Positions 48,147 to 58,898 of a DNA stretch of 64,000 nucleotides are shown here, in pieces. Numbering within the stretch: position 1 is the first letter of the stretch; each line of letters starts with the position of its first letter. A model generated the notes under the pieces. That model was given only the letters and a program-made list of their open reading frames with translations. It searched no databases and was not told the origin of the DNA. A program made the translations under genes and the position numbers. Origin of the DNA: Limimaricola soesokkakensis (GTDB lineage Bacteria > Pseudomonadota > Alphaproteobacteria > Rhodobacterales > Rhodobacteraceae); NCBI RefSeq assembly GCF_900172345.1, contig NZ_FWFY01000006.1:142374-206373 (forward strand). The letters are read 5' to 3'.

Positions 48147-49412
48147 TCAGCTCCGGACCGCGCCGTCGCCGACCACGAGGTACTTGAAGCTGGTCAGCTG
48201 CTCGGCCCCGACGGGACCGCGCGCATGCATCTTGCCGGTAGCGATGCCGATCTCGGCCCCCATGCCGAACTCGCCACCATCGGCGAATTGGGTCGAAGCG
48301 TTATGTACGAGGATCGCACTGTCGACCCGCTCGAAGAAGCGCTCGGCCGCAGCCTTGTCTTCGGTCAGGATGCCGTCGGTGTGGTTCGAGCTGTAGGCAC
48401 GGATGTGCTCGATTGCCCCGTCTACATCGCGTACCGTCTTGGCGGCGATATCCATGTCTAGATACTCGCGCCCCCAGTCCTCGTCGGTGGCGGGAGTGGT
48501 GCCTTCGACCGATTGGAATTCCGGCGCGGCATGGACGTTGACGCCTGCCTTGACCAGCGCGGCGACGATCTCGCGACCGAGGCCGTCCTTCAGATCCTCG
48601 TGCACCAGCAGGCATTCGGCCGCACCGCAGATGCCGGTCCGGCGCGTCTTGGCGTTGAGCACGACCTCAAGCGCCTTCTTGGGGTCGGCCGCCTTGTCGA
48701 CATAGATGTGCACGATGCCTTCGAGATGGGCAAAGACGGGCACGCGGGCCTCGCGCTGAACGAGGCCGACGAGTCCCTTGCCGCCGCGCGGCACGATGAC
48801 ATCGATGTAATCCGTGGCCTTGAGCATCTCGGACACGGCGGCGCGATCGCGCGTTGGCACCAGCTGGATTGCGTCAGTCGGTAGGCCGGCCTTCTCCAGC
48901 CCGGTCTTCAGGCATTCCGTCAGGATCGAGGAGGAATTGAGCCCTTCGGAGCCACCGCGCAGGATCACCGCATTGCCGGATTTCAGGCAGAGCGCACCAG
49001 CATCGGCGGTCACGTTGGGACGGCTTTCATAGATCACGCCGACCACGCCGAGGGGCGTGCGCACGCGGCGGATGTTGAGGCCCGACGGCATGTCCCACTC
49101 GGTCAGCACCGCGCCCACCGGATCATCCTGGGCGGCGATGGCGCGCAGCCCGTCGACGATCGACTGGATCCGGTCGTCGTCGAGCTTGAGGCGGTCCATC
49201 ATCGCGGGGCTGATGCCCTTCTCGGTCGCAAATTCCTGATCCTTGGCATTGGCGGCCTTGATCTCGTCGCGACGGCGCAGCACTTCCTCGGCGGCGGCCT
49301 CGAGCGCGGCCTTCTTGGCCTCGGGCTTGGCGAAGGCCAGCTCGGCGGCAGCGGCGCGGGCACGCTCGCCGATATCCTTCATCAGGGCGGGAATGTCGGT
49401 GTGATCGGTCAT
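48147..49412 (-). CDS. proA: Glutamate-5-semialdehyde dehydrogenase
   Basis: Second step of proline synthesis: reduces gamma-glutamyl phosphate with NADPH. 421 residues; [49 protein letters not shown], and [16 protein letters not shown] with the catalytic Cys. [24 protein letters not shown] is the C-terminal signature. 49 bases after proB. Full length. Confidence 0.96.
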   Translation of the reverse strand: MTDHTDIPALMKDIGERARAAAAELAFAKPEAKKAALEAAAEEVLRRRDEIKAANAKDQEFATEKGISPAMMDRLKLDDDRIQSIVDGLRAIAAQDDPVGAVLTEWDMPSGLNIRRVRTPLGVVGVIYESRPNVTADAGALCLKSGNAVILRGGSEGLNSSSILTECLKTGLEKAGLPTDAIQLVPTRDRAAVSEMLKATDYIDVIVPRGGKGLVGLVQREARVPVFAHLEGIVHIYVDKAADPKKALEVVLNAKTRRTGICGAAECLLVHEDLKDGLGREIVAALVKAGVNVHAAPEFQSVEGTTPATDEDWGREYLDMDIAAKTVRDVDGAIEHIRAYSSNHTDGILTEDKAAAERFFERVDSAILVHNASTQFADGGEFGMGAEIGIATGKMHARGPVGAEQLTSFKYLVVGDGAVRS

Positions 49413-49461
49413 GCGGGGCTCCTTTCGGAAGCTGATTTCGGTTTCGGCGAAGCGAGCGGTT

Positions 49462-51650
<2,189 letters not shown>

Positions 51651-51697
51651 TCAAGGGCGCGTGCAGGCGGCTACCATTCGGTGGCCGCCCGCTTGTA

Positions 51698-52228
51698 TCA
51701 CGCCGCGGCGCGGCGCTCTGCCGCCGCCAGCGCCTCCCAGCGGGCACGGGTCAGCCGCGTCCGCTGTCCCGGCACGTCGTGGCCGAGCACCATCGAGGGC
51801 AGCATCTGCGGGCCCACCCGCTCGAATCCCAGCTTGGCCAGCACCCGGCCGGACCCCGCGTTGTCGTCGTAGTAACCCGCCTCGACCGCCTCGGCGGAGG
51901 TGGTCGCGAAATGCATCGCCAGCAGCGCGCGCCCGGCCTCGGTCGCATAGCCCCGACCCCAGCGGTCGCGCGCGAACCAGTAGCCCAGCGTCGGATCGAT
52001 CGCGATCACCCCGGCAAAGCCCTCGGCATCGATCACGGCATAGGCCGGGATGCGACCGGCCTCGACCTCGCCCGCGAACCATTCGGCATCGGCGCGGCCA
52101 TAGGGATAGGGCACCCGGCTGAGCCAGCGCGCGATCTCGATATCCTGCAGCGTGGCGTGGATCGCCTCGACATCTTCCATGCGCACCGGCCGGAGCCGGA
52201 GGCGTTCGGTCTTCATTTCTTGGGTCAT
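51698..52228 (-). CDS. GNAT N-acetyltransferase (RimJ-like)
   Basis: 176 residues. ERLRLRPVRMEDVEAIHATL at the start, a core GYWFARDRWGRGYATEAGRALL, which is the acetyl-CoA pyrophosphate loop, and YDDNAGSGRVLAKLGFERVG near the end, so it is a RimJ/RimL-type N-acetyltransferase. Substrate unknown; the position beside ribosomal protein genes is compatible with protein N-terminal acetylation. The ATG at 52228 overlaps the stop of the second GNAT by one base (TGATG). Confidence 0.82.
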   Translation of the reverse strand: MTQEMKTERLRLRPVRMEDVEAIHATLQDIEIARWLSRVPYPYGRADAEWFAGEVEAGRIPAYAVIDAEGFAGVIAIDPTLGYWFARDRWGRGYATEAGRALLAMHFATTSAEAVEAGYYDDNAGSGRVLAKLGFERVGPQMLPSMVLGHDVPGQRTRLTRARWEALAAAERRAAA

Positions 52229-52776
52229 CACTCGATCTTCAATGCATAGGTCCAAGTCGGCGCGGTCGCGCCGCGGGCCACGGAATAGGCTTCCGCGTCG
52301 CCCAGATATTCGAAGCCGCAGTTGGTCAGGACCCGCGCCGAGACGGCGTTGTCCTGAAACACCTCGGCGAAGATCTGCGCCGAGCCATGCGGGTTGGCGG
52401 CGATCAGCGCACGCAGCGCCTCGGAGGCGAAGCCGGTGTTCCAGAAGGCGGGCGCGACCCAGTAATGCACCTCGGACTGGTCGCGATCCATGCGGGTCAG
52501 GGTCACGAGGCCCAGCACCTCGGCCAAGGCGTTCTCGGAGCCATCGATGACCCAGACATCCTCGGTGCGGTCGGGGCGCTGCGCCCGCTCGATCAGCTGC
52601 GTCACGGTGCCCGGCGGCAGCGGGTGCGGAATCCGGCGGGTGCCACGCGCAACACGGGGATCGGCGGCGTAATGCGCGATCAGACCCTCGTCGGAGCGAC
52701 GCAGCGGCCGTAGCACGAAGCGCTCCGCCGTGATCACTGGCTGGCCGTCGCTCACCTTGATGTCGTTGCTTCTCAT
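52228..52776 (-). CDS. GNAT N-acetyltransferase (RimJ-like), second copy
   Basis: 182 residues of the same family as the gene downstream: AERFVLRPLRRSDEGLIAHYA, HYWVAPAFWNTGFASEALRALI and QDNAVSARVLTNCGFEYLG. The acetyl-CoA loop reads NTGFAS rather than the usual R/Q-x-x-G-x-G/A, a mild departure. GGAGGAGG is 6 bases before the ATG at 52776; the longer frame runs into the upstream terminator. Heads the GNAT-GNAT-obgE-proB-proA series. Confidence 0.82.
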   Translation of the reverse strand: MRSNDIKVSDGQPVITAERFVLRPLRRSDEGLIAHYAADPRVARGTRRIPHPLPPGTVTQLIERAQRPDRTEDVWVIDGSENALAEVLGLVTLTRMDRDQSEVHYWVAPAFWNTGFASEALRALIAANPHGSAQIFAEVFQDNAVSARVLTNCGFEYLGDAEAYSVARGATAPTWTYALKIE

Positions 52777-52870
52777 GGGCCGCCTCCTCCGCTTCCCTGC
52801 TGCTCTGCGCCCGGTTCTGCGCCGGGTCGTTTTCCGCCTCATAGACGAATCTTGTGTCCACAATGCGAAC

Positions 52871-52897
52871 GGGGGATCGGCTTGTCACCGATCCCCC
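52871..52897 (-). terminator. Terminator hairpin after rplU-rpmA
   Basis: GGGGGATCGG - 7-base loop - CCGATCCCCC, a perfect 10-bp stem about 32 bases past the rpmA stop; the minus-strand tail (GTTCGCATTGT) is only weakly T-rich. It separates the ribosomal protein pair from the GNAT-obgE-proBA genes. Confidence 0.65.
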
Positions 52898-52928
52898 GCG
52901 CTTTGGTCTTCAGCTGAAGGGCCGGCGG

Positions 52929-53198
52929 TTACTCCGCGGCCTCTGCAACCGGGAGCACCGAGATGAAGGTGCGGCCCTTGAGACCCTTGTGGAAGGTCAC
53001 GCGGCCCTCTTCGGTCGCGAAGATGGTGTGGTCGCGACCCATGCCGACGCCAGCACCCGGCCACATCTTCGTGCCACGCTGGCGCATGATGATGTTGCCC
53101 GGGATCACGGTCTCGCCGCCGAACTTCTTGACGCCGAGGCGGCGTCCGGCGCTGTCGCGCCCGTTGCGGGAGGAGCCGCCTGCTTTTTTGTGTGCCAT
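52929..53198 (-). CDS. rpmA: 50S ribosomal protein bL27
   Basis: Component of the large subunit near the peptidyl transferase centre. 89 residues: [36 protein letters not shown] and [18 protein letters not shown]. The N-terminus starts directly with the mature AHKK tail, so no Firmicute-type prosequence. 12 bases after rplU. Confidence 0.98.
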   Translation of the reverse strand: MAHKKAGGSSRNGRDSAGRRLGVKKFGGETVIPGNIIMRQRGTKMWPGAGVGMGRDHTIFATEEGRVTFHKGLKGRTFISVLPVAEAAE

Positions 53199-53210
53199 GT
53201 GTCTCTCTCC

Positions 53211-53810
53211 TTAGGCCTTGAGGTCCTGGGACTGGGCGACCCAGCCCTCTTTCTCGATCTTGCCCTTCAGGCCCAGCTCTTCGTCGTAGCGGGCGATGTC
53301 CGCCTCCGACCAGCCAGCGATTTGGGCGAAGCTGGTGATGCCGGCGGCATTCAGCTTCTTCTCGAGCGCCGGGCCGACACCCGACAGCTTCTTGAGGTCG
53401 TCGCCAGACGCGGCGGCCTTCGGGGCCTTCGCGGCAGGGGCGGCCTCGGCCGAACGCGGCGCCGAACCGGCACCGATCGCGGCCTTGACGCCCGACTTGT
53501 CGGCGCCTTCGGCCAGCAGGTCGGTGACGCGGATCAGCGTCAGCTGCTGACGGTGGCCCTTGGTGCGCTTGGAGGAGTGCTTCCGGCGACGGCGCACGAA
53601 GTGGATGACCTTCTCGCCCTTGATCTGGTCGATCACCTCGGCCTGCACGCCGGCACCCGCGACGAAGGGCGCGCCGATCGCGTCGCCGATCATCAGAATG
53701 TCGTTGAACTGGACGGTGTCACCCGCCTCAGCGGCCAGCTTTTCGACCCGGAGCACATCGCCCGAGGCCACTTTGTACTGCTTGCCGCCGGTCTTGAGAA
53801 CCGCAAACAT
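53211..53810 (-). CDS. rplU: 50S ribosomal protein bL21 with C-terminal HhH-like extension
   Basis: Residues 1-103 are a complete bL21 ([20 protein letters not shown] to [13 protein letters not shown]). The chain then continues to 199 residues, twice the usual size: an Ala/Pro/Lys linker (about 110-135) and a helix-hairpin-helix-like module [20 protein letters not shown] followed by [22 protein letters not shown]. Similar extensions are known in Rhodobacteraceae bL21; the module resembles ones found in several nucleic-acid-binding proteins. Start at 53810, nine codons inside the open frame. First gene of rplU-rpmA. Confidence 0.93.
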   Translation of the reverse strand: MFAVLKTGGKQYKVASGDVLRVEKLAAEAGDTVQFNDILMIGDAIGAPFVAGAGVQAEVIDQIKGEKVIHFVRRRRKHSSKRTKGHRQQLTLIRVTDLLAEGADKSGVKAAIGAGSAPRSAEAAPAAKAPKAAASGDDLKKLSGVGPALEKKLNAAGITSFAQIAGWSEADIARYDEELGLKGKIEKEGWVAQSQDLKA

Positions 53811-53843
53811 GTGTCGTTCCTTCATATCCCGCGTCACTTGGGT

Positions 53844-53909
53844 CCCCCATGCGGGGCGTTCAAGGGCTCATGGCCCCACCGTCGGACAGCGCGCCCCCAT
53901 GCGGGGCGA
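53844..53909 (-). promoter_or_regulatory. Repeated hairpins in the rplU leader
   Basis: On the minus strand the motif GCCCCGCATGGGGG occurs twice (53844-53858 and 53894-53908), 50 bases apart, each able to fold as GCCCC/GGGG around GCAT. A third small stem, GGGC-CATGA-GCCC, lies between at 53864-53876. All are within 100 bases upstream of the rplU ATG. Ribosomal-protein leaders that bind their own product are known in other bacteria, including for L21; a similar role is inferred here. Confidence 0.4.
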
Positions 53910-53944
53910 TCGTTGAAATTCGCAGTCCACCTTGCGGATGACCG

Positions 53945-53978
53945 CGCATCCCGCAACAAGGGGTCTTGCCGGGATGCG
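53945..53978. repeat. Inverted repeat between rplU and the lipoprotein gene
   Basis: CGCATCCCG (53945-53953) and CGGGATGCG (53970-53978), perfect, with a nested CAAG/CTTG inside. Sits in the 218-base divergent region between rplU and the lipoprotein gene, so it could be an operator or part of one of the leaders. Confidence 0.35.
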
Positions 53979-54028
53979 GGCTTATCGGCGAGGCGGTATC
54001 CCAAGTCAACCCCCGCGAAAGGACCGCC

Positions 54029-54355
54029 ATGCGCCCGCTCTTTCTCATATTGCTCGTCGCCCTGCCCGCCTGCGCACCCGGTGCACTGCCTGGCCTGCGT
54101 TCCACGATCATGCCGGTTTCGGCGCAGGACAACGCCCGTCGAGGCGCGGTGGAGATCGCGGTGAAGGGCGATTTCCCGGCGCTGCTGTCGGATATCGAAG
54201 CAGGTGGCGGCCCGTCGCTCGAGCGCGCCTTCGACGCGGCAGGCGTGCCCGTCGGCGACCGTCCGGCGCGGCGGCTCCAGCTTTCGGGAGACCTTGCGCT
54301 TTACGAGAGCAATCCCGGGGCGCTCGTCACCTCGCTGCTGCTCTGGGGCGGCTGA
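54029..54355 (+). CDS. Small putative lipoprotein
   Basis: 108 residues beginning MRPLFLILLVALPACAPG, a lipoprotein signal with Cys at residue 15 (lipobox LPAC, slightly off the LAGC consensus). No domain recognised; the mature part contains AVKGDFPALLSDIEAGGGPSLERAFDAAG and ends LWGG. AAAGGACC supports the ATG. Its stop lies directly next to the convergent DUF2059 gene. Confidence 0.65.
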   Translation: MRPLFLILLVALPACAPGALPGLRSTIMPVSAQDNARRGAVEIAVKGDFPALLSDIEAGGGPSLERAFDAAGVPVGDRPARRLQLSGDLALYESNPGALVTSLLLWGG

Positions 54356-55195
54356 TCAGATTTCCTGCCCGGCCATCAGCCGGGCGGCGCTGGCGCCCAG
54401 ATCGCGCGAAATCTCGGTGAGCATCTCGTCATAGGCGGCGAAGAGCGCCCGGTTCAGGTCCCGTCCCGCGGGGCTTCTGGAAAACGCGACATACTCCTGC
54501 ATCTCCGTCTCCGTGGCGGGGGCGTAGGCGAGCATGAGGAAGGCATAGAGCCACTCGGTGGTGTCTTGCCTGATCTGGGGTTCCTGCGCCCAGACATCGC
54601 CGAGAATTTCCGCCTCGCTCACTGCGCCGCCGAAGGCGCCGCCGTCGAGCAGGGCGCGAGAGAACGCGAGATTGGCATTGAGCGCGCCGGCGACGTTGGC
54701 CTCGATCAGGTCATTGGCCTCGACGAAGGCATCGACCAGGACGAAGCGCGGGGTTTCGTCGCGCATCGCTAGCGCGGCGACCTCCTCGGCCCCCGCCTCG
54801 ACATCGGGCGCCAGCATGGCACGGCGCGCAGAGGCCTCGAGGCGGGCGAAACGGGCGCCCGGTCCGGTCTCGAAGAATTCGAGCACGGTGGGCAGCTGCG
54901 TTCCGACCAGCCCCGCCTCAAGCCCCTCCGCCAATGCATCGCGCATCGCGTCGGCATCGTAGATGCGCGCCACCTCCCGGCCCCAGGCGCCGGTGCCATC
55001 GGGGAAAAGTTCGCGTCCTAGCTCGGTGCCGTAGGTCAGCCCCTCCTCACGCATCACCGCGACGATCTCGTCGAGGGCAAGCGCATCGACCAGCCGGTCG
55101 ATCCCCTGTCCCGGCACGGCCATTGCGGGCAGCGGCGCGAAGGCGGGCAATGCCCCAAGAGTGAAAATGGCGATGGAGCGGGCGATATTCCGCAT
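54356..55195 (-). CDS. DUF2059-like secreted protein
   Basis: 279 residues with a signal peptide (MRNIARSIAIFTLGALPAFAPLPAMA). Mostly helical; TQLPTVLEFFETGPGARFARLEASARRAM and MQEYVAFSRSPAGRDLNRALFAAYDEM are two DUF2059-like blocks, the second being the usual one (YxSPxG). Function unknown. GGGAGAGCC supports the ATG at 55195; the open frame extends upstream through the tRNA region but is not a gene there. Confidence 0.65.
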   Translation of the reverse strand: MRNIARSIAIFTLGALPAFAPLPAMAVPGQGIDRLVDALALDEIVAVMREEGLTYGTELGRELFPDGTGAWGREVARIYDADAMRDALAEGLEAGLVGTQLPTVLEFFETGPGARFARLEASARRAMLAPDVEAGAEEVAALAMRDETPRFVLVDAFVEANDLIEANVAGALNANLAFSRALLDGGAFGGAVSEAEILGDVWAQEPQIRQDTTEWLYAFLMLAYAPATETEMQEYVAFSRSPAGRDLNRALFAAYDEMLTEISRDLGASAARLMAGQEI

Positions 55196-55355
55196 GGCTG
55201 GCTCTCCCGGATGCATGCACCGTTGATATGCGCTCCGCCTCCCCTTTCCAACAGCCGCCACGCCGCTGACGCGACGGCGCGCAGTTTCTCGCGACATTCT
55301 CGACGATTGGGCCTTGCACCTGCCCGCCCCACTGGCTAAACGCCCCTCAGACCGC

Positions 55356-55445
55356 GGAGAGGTGCCGGAGTGGTCGAACGGGGCGGTCTCGAAAACCGTT
55401 GAGCCTGCAAGGGTTCCCAGGGTTCGAATCCCTGTCTCTCCGCCA
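55356..55445 (+). tRNA. tRNA-Ser (anticodon CGA)
   Basis: 90 bases including an encoded CCA. The acceptor stem GGAGAGG pairs with TCTCTCC. The anticodon loop is CTCGAAA inside GCGGT/ACCGT, reading UCG. A long variable arm typical of tRNA-Ser (TTGAGCCTGCAAGGGTTCCC region) precedes the T arm GGTTCGAATCC. It ends GCCA followed by A-rich sequence. It stands at the boundary between housekeeping genes on the left and accessory genes on the right, and tRNA-Ser 3' ends are frequent integration sites. Confidence 0.95.
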
Positions 55446-55877
55446 AAAACCCCCTGATATCGCTTCAATATTCACGACATCGGCGGGGTATTTGTTGGCG
55501 CTCTCCCCTTCTTCTGATTGGAAAAGTTGTCATACTATGACGACTTCCTGCGTTCCGACTGGTCTGGAAGATACGTCATACACAGTCGGTCCAGCCTCGG
55601 AGAAATTAGGTCAAACCGAAGACCGGCGCGGAGGAACGCGCCCCTGCGCACAAGGCGTGGTCAAGCGAGCAACATATCCTCGGTTGCCATTATGAGTAAT
55701 CCTAAGAACGCTTCCGGCCTTGAGCCGACCTTTCCGACCGACGCTGCGAAGGTCTGGATCGAGCCCAAATCGACGGAAATGTTCCTCTCGGCAAACCTCC
55801 GTGTGCCGACGCTCGGATGGACGAGGCACGAGGTCTCCGGTTACATTCGACCGGCTTGACCGAAAGGCGGCACGATC
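55446..55877. other. Intergenic region after tRNA-Ser with no recognisable gene
   Basis: 432 bases of visibly lower GC than the flanks. A 113-codon open frame starting with TTG at 55518 is not like any family I know and lacks a convincing ribosome binding site. Two items stand out: a near-palindrome GTTGTCATACTATGACGAC at 55526-55544 (one mismatch), and a 22-base segment at 55748-55769 repeated with one change at 56361-56382. Confidence 0.5.
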
Positions 55878-56270
55878 ATGAAGCGCTTCACGGGTGGCTG
55901 CGTCTGCGGCAACATTCGAATCTCGGCTTTCGGACGTCCATACAGGGTCGGCATCTGTCATTGCCTCGACTGTCGAAAGCACCATGGCGCTCTGTTCTAC
56001 GCTTCGGCCGTTTTCCCAGAGGGTGCGGTGGAAATTCAGGGCGAGACCCGAGACTATGCCGGACGCCATTTTTGTCCTCGCTGCGGCTCTTCGGTTTTCG
56101 CCCGCAGTGGGGATGAAGTCGAAGTGCATCTCGGGGCCCTCGATGCACCCGATCAGTTGACGCCCAGCTATGAAAGCTGGGTCGTCCGCAGGGAATCATG
56201 GCTGCCTCCGTTTCCCGGCATGAAGAAATACGATCAGGATCGAACCGAACCAGATCGCGGCGAGGAGTAA
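55878..56270 (+). CDS. GFA family zinc protein (glutathione-dependent formaldehyde-activating-like)
   Basis: 130 residues with the CENP-V/GFA fold. Zinc ligands: CVCG near residue 8, CHCLDCRK near residue 30, CPRCG near residue 68. Few GFA-family members are shown to act on S-hydroxymethylglutathione; most are of unknown role. AAAGGCGG precedes the ATG. First clear gene of the accessory segment. Confidence 0.85.
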   Translation: MKRFTGGCVCGNIRISAFGRPYRVGICHCLDCRKHHGALFYASAVFPEGAVEIQGETRDYAGRHFCPRCGSSVFARSGDEVEVHLGALDAPDQLTPSYESWVVRRESWLPPFPGMKKYDQDRTEPDRGEE

Positions 56271-56658
56271 GACCTTTCCTTGCACGAAATAGCGGTCGTT
56301 CGTGAAAGAGTTGCCGATGGCCGTTCTGTCCGCACAACCGACCCCGATGCAATGCGCAGAGAAGGTCTGGTTCGAGCCCAAACTAACCGCGTTGGCAGAA
56401 GAGGTCATCGCAATCGCAGCATGGGTGTGTCTCTCGCAACCGACCTTGGGCCGGCCTTCCCGCCAGCCGTTGCGCAGGTGGTCCGCTTCGAGCCTCCAAA
56501 ACCATATGCCGCGCCACGTCCAAATGGGCCGGATGCGCACAAAACCTGTCGGAAGCGAGATGTCGGGACGTCGATGCTATCAATGCAGGCGTTCCGCTCG
56601 ACAATTTGGTCTTTCGAGCGGTTTCCGGTAGGGTGGCGCATCTGCGGAGGCGTCGATT
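56271..56658. other. Intergenic region without a supported gene
   Basis: 388 bases. Short open frames are present (for example 56302-56631, plus) but none resembles a known protein or has a good ribosome binding site. Contains the second copy of the 22-base repeat (56361-56382). The GGAGG element at its right end belongs to the esterase gene. Confidence 0.5.
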
Positions 56659-57738
56659 GTGCCGAAACTGCATCTCGCTCTTCTTCTGGCAACTACGCTT
56701 GTCTTCGGAGTGCCGGGATTGTCGCTCGCCCAATTGTCACCCGACGCGACCAGCCGGGTCGTCGAAATCGAGGTGCCTGCTCCGGCACTGGCAGGCAACC
56801 TGCTCGGGACCTCCGAAATGCAGGATGCCGCAATCTATCTGCCGCCGAGCTACGACAGCGATCCCGACCGCCGCTATCCCGTCATCTACCTGCTGCACGG
56901 CATCTTCGACGACTATGGCATCTGGCTTGATATCGAGGAAGTGCCGGCGCGGCTGAACCGTCTGATGGCAGCGAAAGCGATGCCGGAGGCCTTGGTTGTC
57001 ATGCCCAATGCCGGCAACAAATACGGCGGCGGTTATTATCGCAATTCACCGATCAGCGGGAACTGGGCGGATTACATTGCCGATGATCTCATTGGTCATG
57101 TCGATGCGGAGTTTCGCACGTTGGCCAGCGCGGACAGCCGCGCGGTCGTCGGCCATTCGATGGGGGGCTACGGCGCCATCAATCTGGCGATCAACCGCCC
57201 CGGCACCTTCTCCGTTGTCTGGTCGATGAGCCCCTGCTGCCTGGCCGCGACCGATGATTTCGGCTTCGGTAATGACGCGTGGAAGCGCGCGGCGCGCGTC
57301 GAGACGGCGGAGGATATCGAAAAGCTTCTGGCCGATCAGGATTTCTACGCCATCGCCTTGCTTGGCATCCTGTCGGCCTTCAGCTCAGAAGCTGGCGATC
57401 CACCGGTCCATGGAGATTTCCCGTTCGACATCGTGCGGGGTGAGGTGGTGCTCGATGATGCGGCCTATGATCGGTATCTCGATTCCCTGCCGACCCGTCA
57501 GCTGCGCGCGGCGCGCGATGACTTGCGCGCTCTGCGCGGATTTGGCCTCGATGTCGGTCTGGGCGATCAGTTCCTGCATATCCCGCCCGGGACGATCGAG
57601 CTCTCGCAACGCCTCGGCGCCGAGCGCATCCCTCATCTTCTGGACGTCTACGATGGCGATCACCGCCAGAAAGTCGGCGACCGCCTGGAGACCGTTGTTC
57701 TACCGTGGGTCGGTGCGCGCCTGATGGTCGCGGAGTAG
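56659..57738 (+). CDS. Secreted esterase D-like alpha/beta hydrolase
   Basis: 359 residues with a signal peptide (MPKLHLALLLATTLVFGVPGLSLAQ), so probably periplasmic. Esterase family (PF00756) landmarks: AIYLPPSYDSDPDRRYPVIYLLHGI, VVMPNAGNKYGGGYYRNS, the nucleophile elbow VVGHSMGGYGAINLA (Ser), and a late DGDH that could hold catalytic His. Substrates are unknown (esterases, carbohydrate esterases and mycolyltransferases share the fold). Starts with GTG at 56659, GGAGG 9 bases upstream. Isolated from its neighbours. Confidence 0.82.
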   Translation: MPKLHLALLLATTLVFGVPGLSLAQLSPDATSRVVEIEVPAPALAGNLLGTSEMQDAAIYLPPSYDSDPDRRYPVIYLLHGIFDDYGIWLDIEEVPARLNRLMAAKAMPEALVVMPNAGNKYGGGYYRNSPISGNWADYIADDLIGHVDAEFRTLASADSRAVVGHSMGGYGAINLAINRPGTFSVVWSMSPCCLAATDDFGFGNDAWKRAARVETAEDIEKLLADQDFYAIALLGILSAFSSEAGDPPVHGDFPFDIVRGEVVLDDAAYDRYLDSLPTRQLRAARDDLRALRGFGLDVGLGDQFLHIPPGTIELSQRLGAERIPHLLDVYDGDHRQKVGDRLETVVLPWVGARLMVAE

Positions 57739-57888
57739 ATCGATGGCCTGAAGCAGGCAGGGACTCCGGCCTCGCCACTCTTGAACGCTCTGATGACGGG
57801 CCCTGCCCCGATGAGCCCTAAGCGGATTTTCCTGCCAAGCGCGGCGCGGGTCCGCTCAGGACCAGTTTGCGAGATCCTGCCCTATGGC

Positions 57889-58587
57889 TTATCGGGCCTG
57901 CCAAGTGCCGGCACCGAGCTGGACGGTGTTCTCTTCGAGTATCCATGACAATCTGGACCCACGTCGCTCGATGAACCTCTCTAGCAAGCGCGGATAGTCG
58001 CTGGAGACGGCCTGGACGACAGATGGCCTGTCAGCCAAGGCTCGGCGCCACCTTCCGACCTTGGAAAGCTCCGCGAGAACTCCGAAGTCGGCGATCCGGT
58101 CGAACGTGTCGAAGTAGCGAAACACCGGGCCGAAAACCACGTCGACGAGGCTGAACAGGTCCCCGGAGAAGTAAGGGCCTGTCCCCAGTTCGCCTTCGAG
58201 CCATTCGAATTTGCGGCGAAGACCGGCGGTCTTGGCAGCGAATGTTCGCTCGTCCGATGCTGAGTAGAAGCCCGCGATGTCGTTCAGCGTGGCCGATCCG
58301 AACTCCATCCACGCCCGATGCCGCGCGCGCTCGAGCGGGCTGCCCGGATGCAGCGGGTGGGGCTGCGTCTCTTCAAGATACTCGAGGATCACGGCGGATT
58401 CGAAGATCGGCACGCCGTCGGCCAGCAGGACCGGCGTCTTTCCGAGGGGCGAGATGGCACGAAACCAGTCCGGCTTGTTGCCAAGGTCGATATTGCTGCG
58501 CTCGAAGTCGACGCCTTTTTCGGCGAGGGATATCACGGCCCGCTGCACGTATGGGCAGAGGTCGTGGCTGATGAGATGAAGGGTCAT
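57889..58587 (-). CDS. Glutathione S-transferase family protein
   Basis: 232 residues: thioredoxin-like N-domain (LHLISHDLCPYVQRAVISLAEKG, with CPY active-site-like Cys; SPLGKTPVLL; FESAVILEYLEE binding glutathione) and an all-helical C-domain. CPYV rather than Ser/Tyr places it near the omega/GSTO-like or glutathionyl-hydroquinone reductase-like types. Last gene of the DoxX-Rieske-GST operon: the ATG at 58587 overlaps the Rieske stop by four bases and GGGAGGAGCC supports it. Confidence 0.88.
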   Translation of the reverse strand: MTLHLISHDLCPYVQRAVISLAEKGVDFERSNIDLGNKPDWFRAISPLGKTPVLLADGVPIFESAVILEYLEETQPHPLHPGSPLERARHRAWMEFGSATLNDIAGFYSASDERTFAAKTAGLRRKFEWLEGELGTGPYFSGDLFSLVDVVFGPVFRYFDTFDRIADFGVLAELSKVGRWRRALADRPSVVQAVSSDYPRLLERFIERRGSRLSWILEENTVQLGAGTWQAR

Positions 58588-58898
58588 GATGGCTCCTCCC
58601 ATACATAGACAAGCTCCTCCCCTTCGATGCGCGTGGGTAGGAACATGAGCCGCGCGTTTGCCGGGGCCGGACCATCCATGTGCCGACCATCGGCCATGTC
58701 GAACCGGGCCCCATGCCAGGGGCAGACGAACGCCCCGTCCTTGCATTCGAGCGGGCCGCCGAGGTGGAGGCAGGTGTTGGCGGCGGCGCGGATGCGATCT
58801 CCGCGCCGCCAGACCTGAACCTCCCGCCCGAAGAACGGGAACACGCGCGCTTCGCCCTCTGCGGGGACTTCGGCGAGATTGCAGATCACATGTTTCAT
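58584..58898 (-). CDS. Rieske [2Fe-2S] ferredoxin
   Basis: 104 residues. ANTCLHLGGPLECKDGAFVCPWHGARFDM has the two ligand pairs CxH and CxxH of a Rieske cluster. Size fits soluble Rieske ferredoxins that feed oxygenases. No oxygenase gene is next to it, so its partner is unclear; GST and DoxX are co-transcribed. AAGGAGGCG supports the ATG at 58898, which overlaps the doxX stop by four bases. Confidence 0.9.
   Translation of the reverse strand: MKHVICNLAEVPAEGEARVFPFFGREVQVWRRGDRIRAAANTCLHLGGPLECKDGAFVCPWHGARFDMADGRHMDGPAPANARLMFLPTRIEGEELVYVWEEPS

Noticed and set aside
55518..55859. 113-codon plus-strand frame after the tRNA
   Set aside because: TTG start without a ribosome binding site, no domain, and part of it is the degenerate repeat; left as intergenic.
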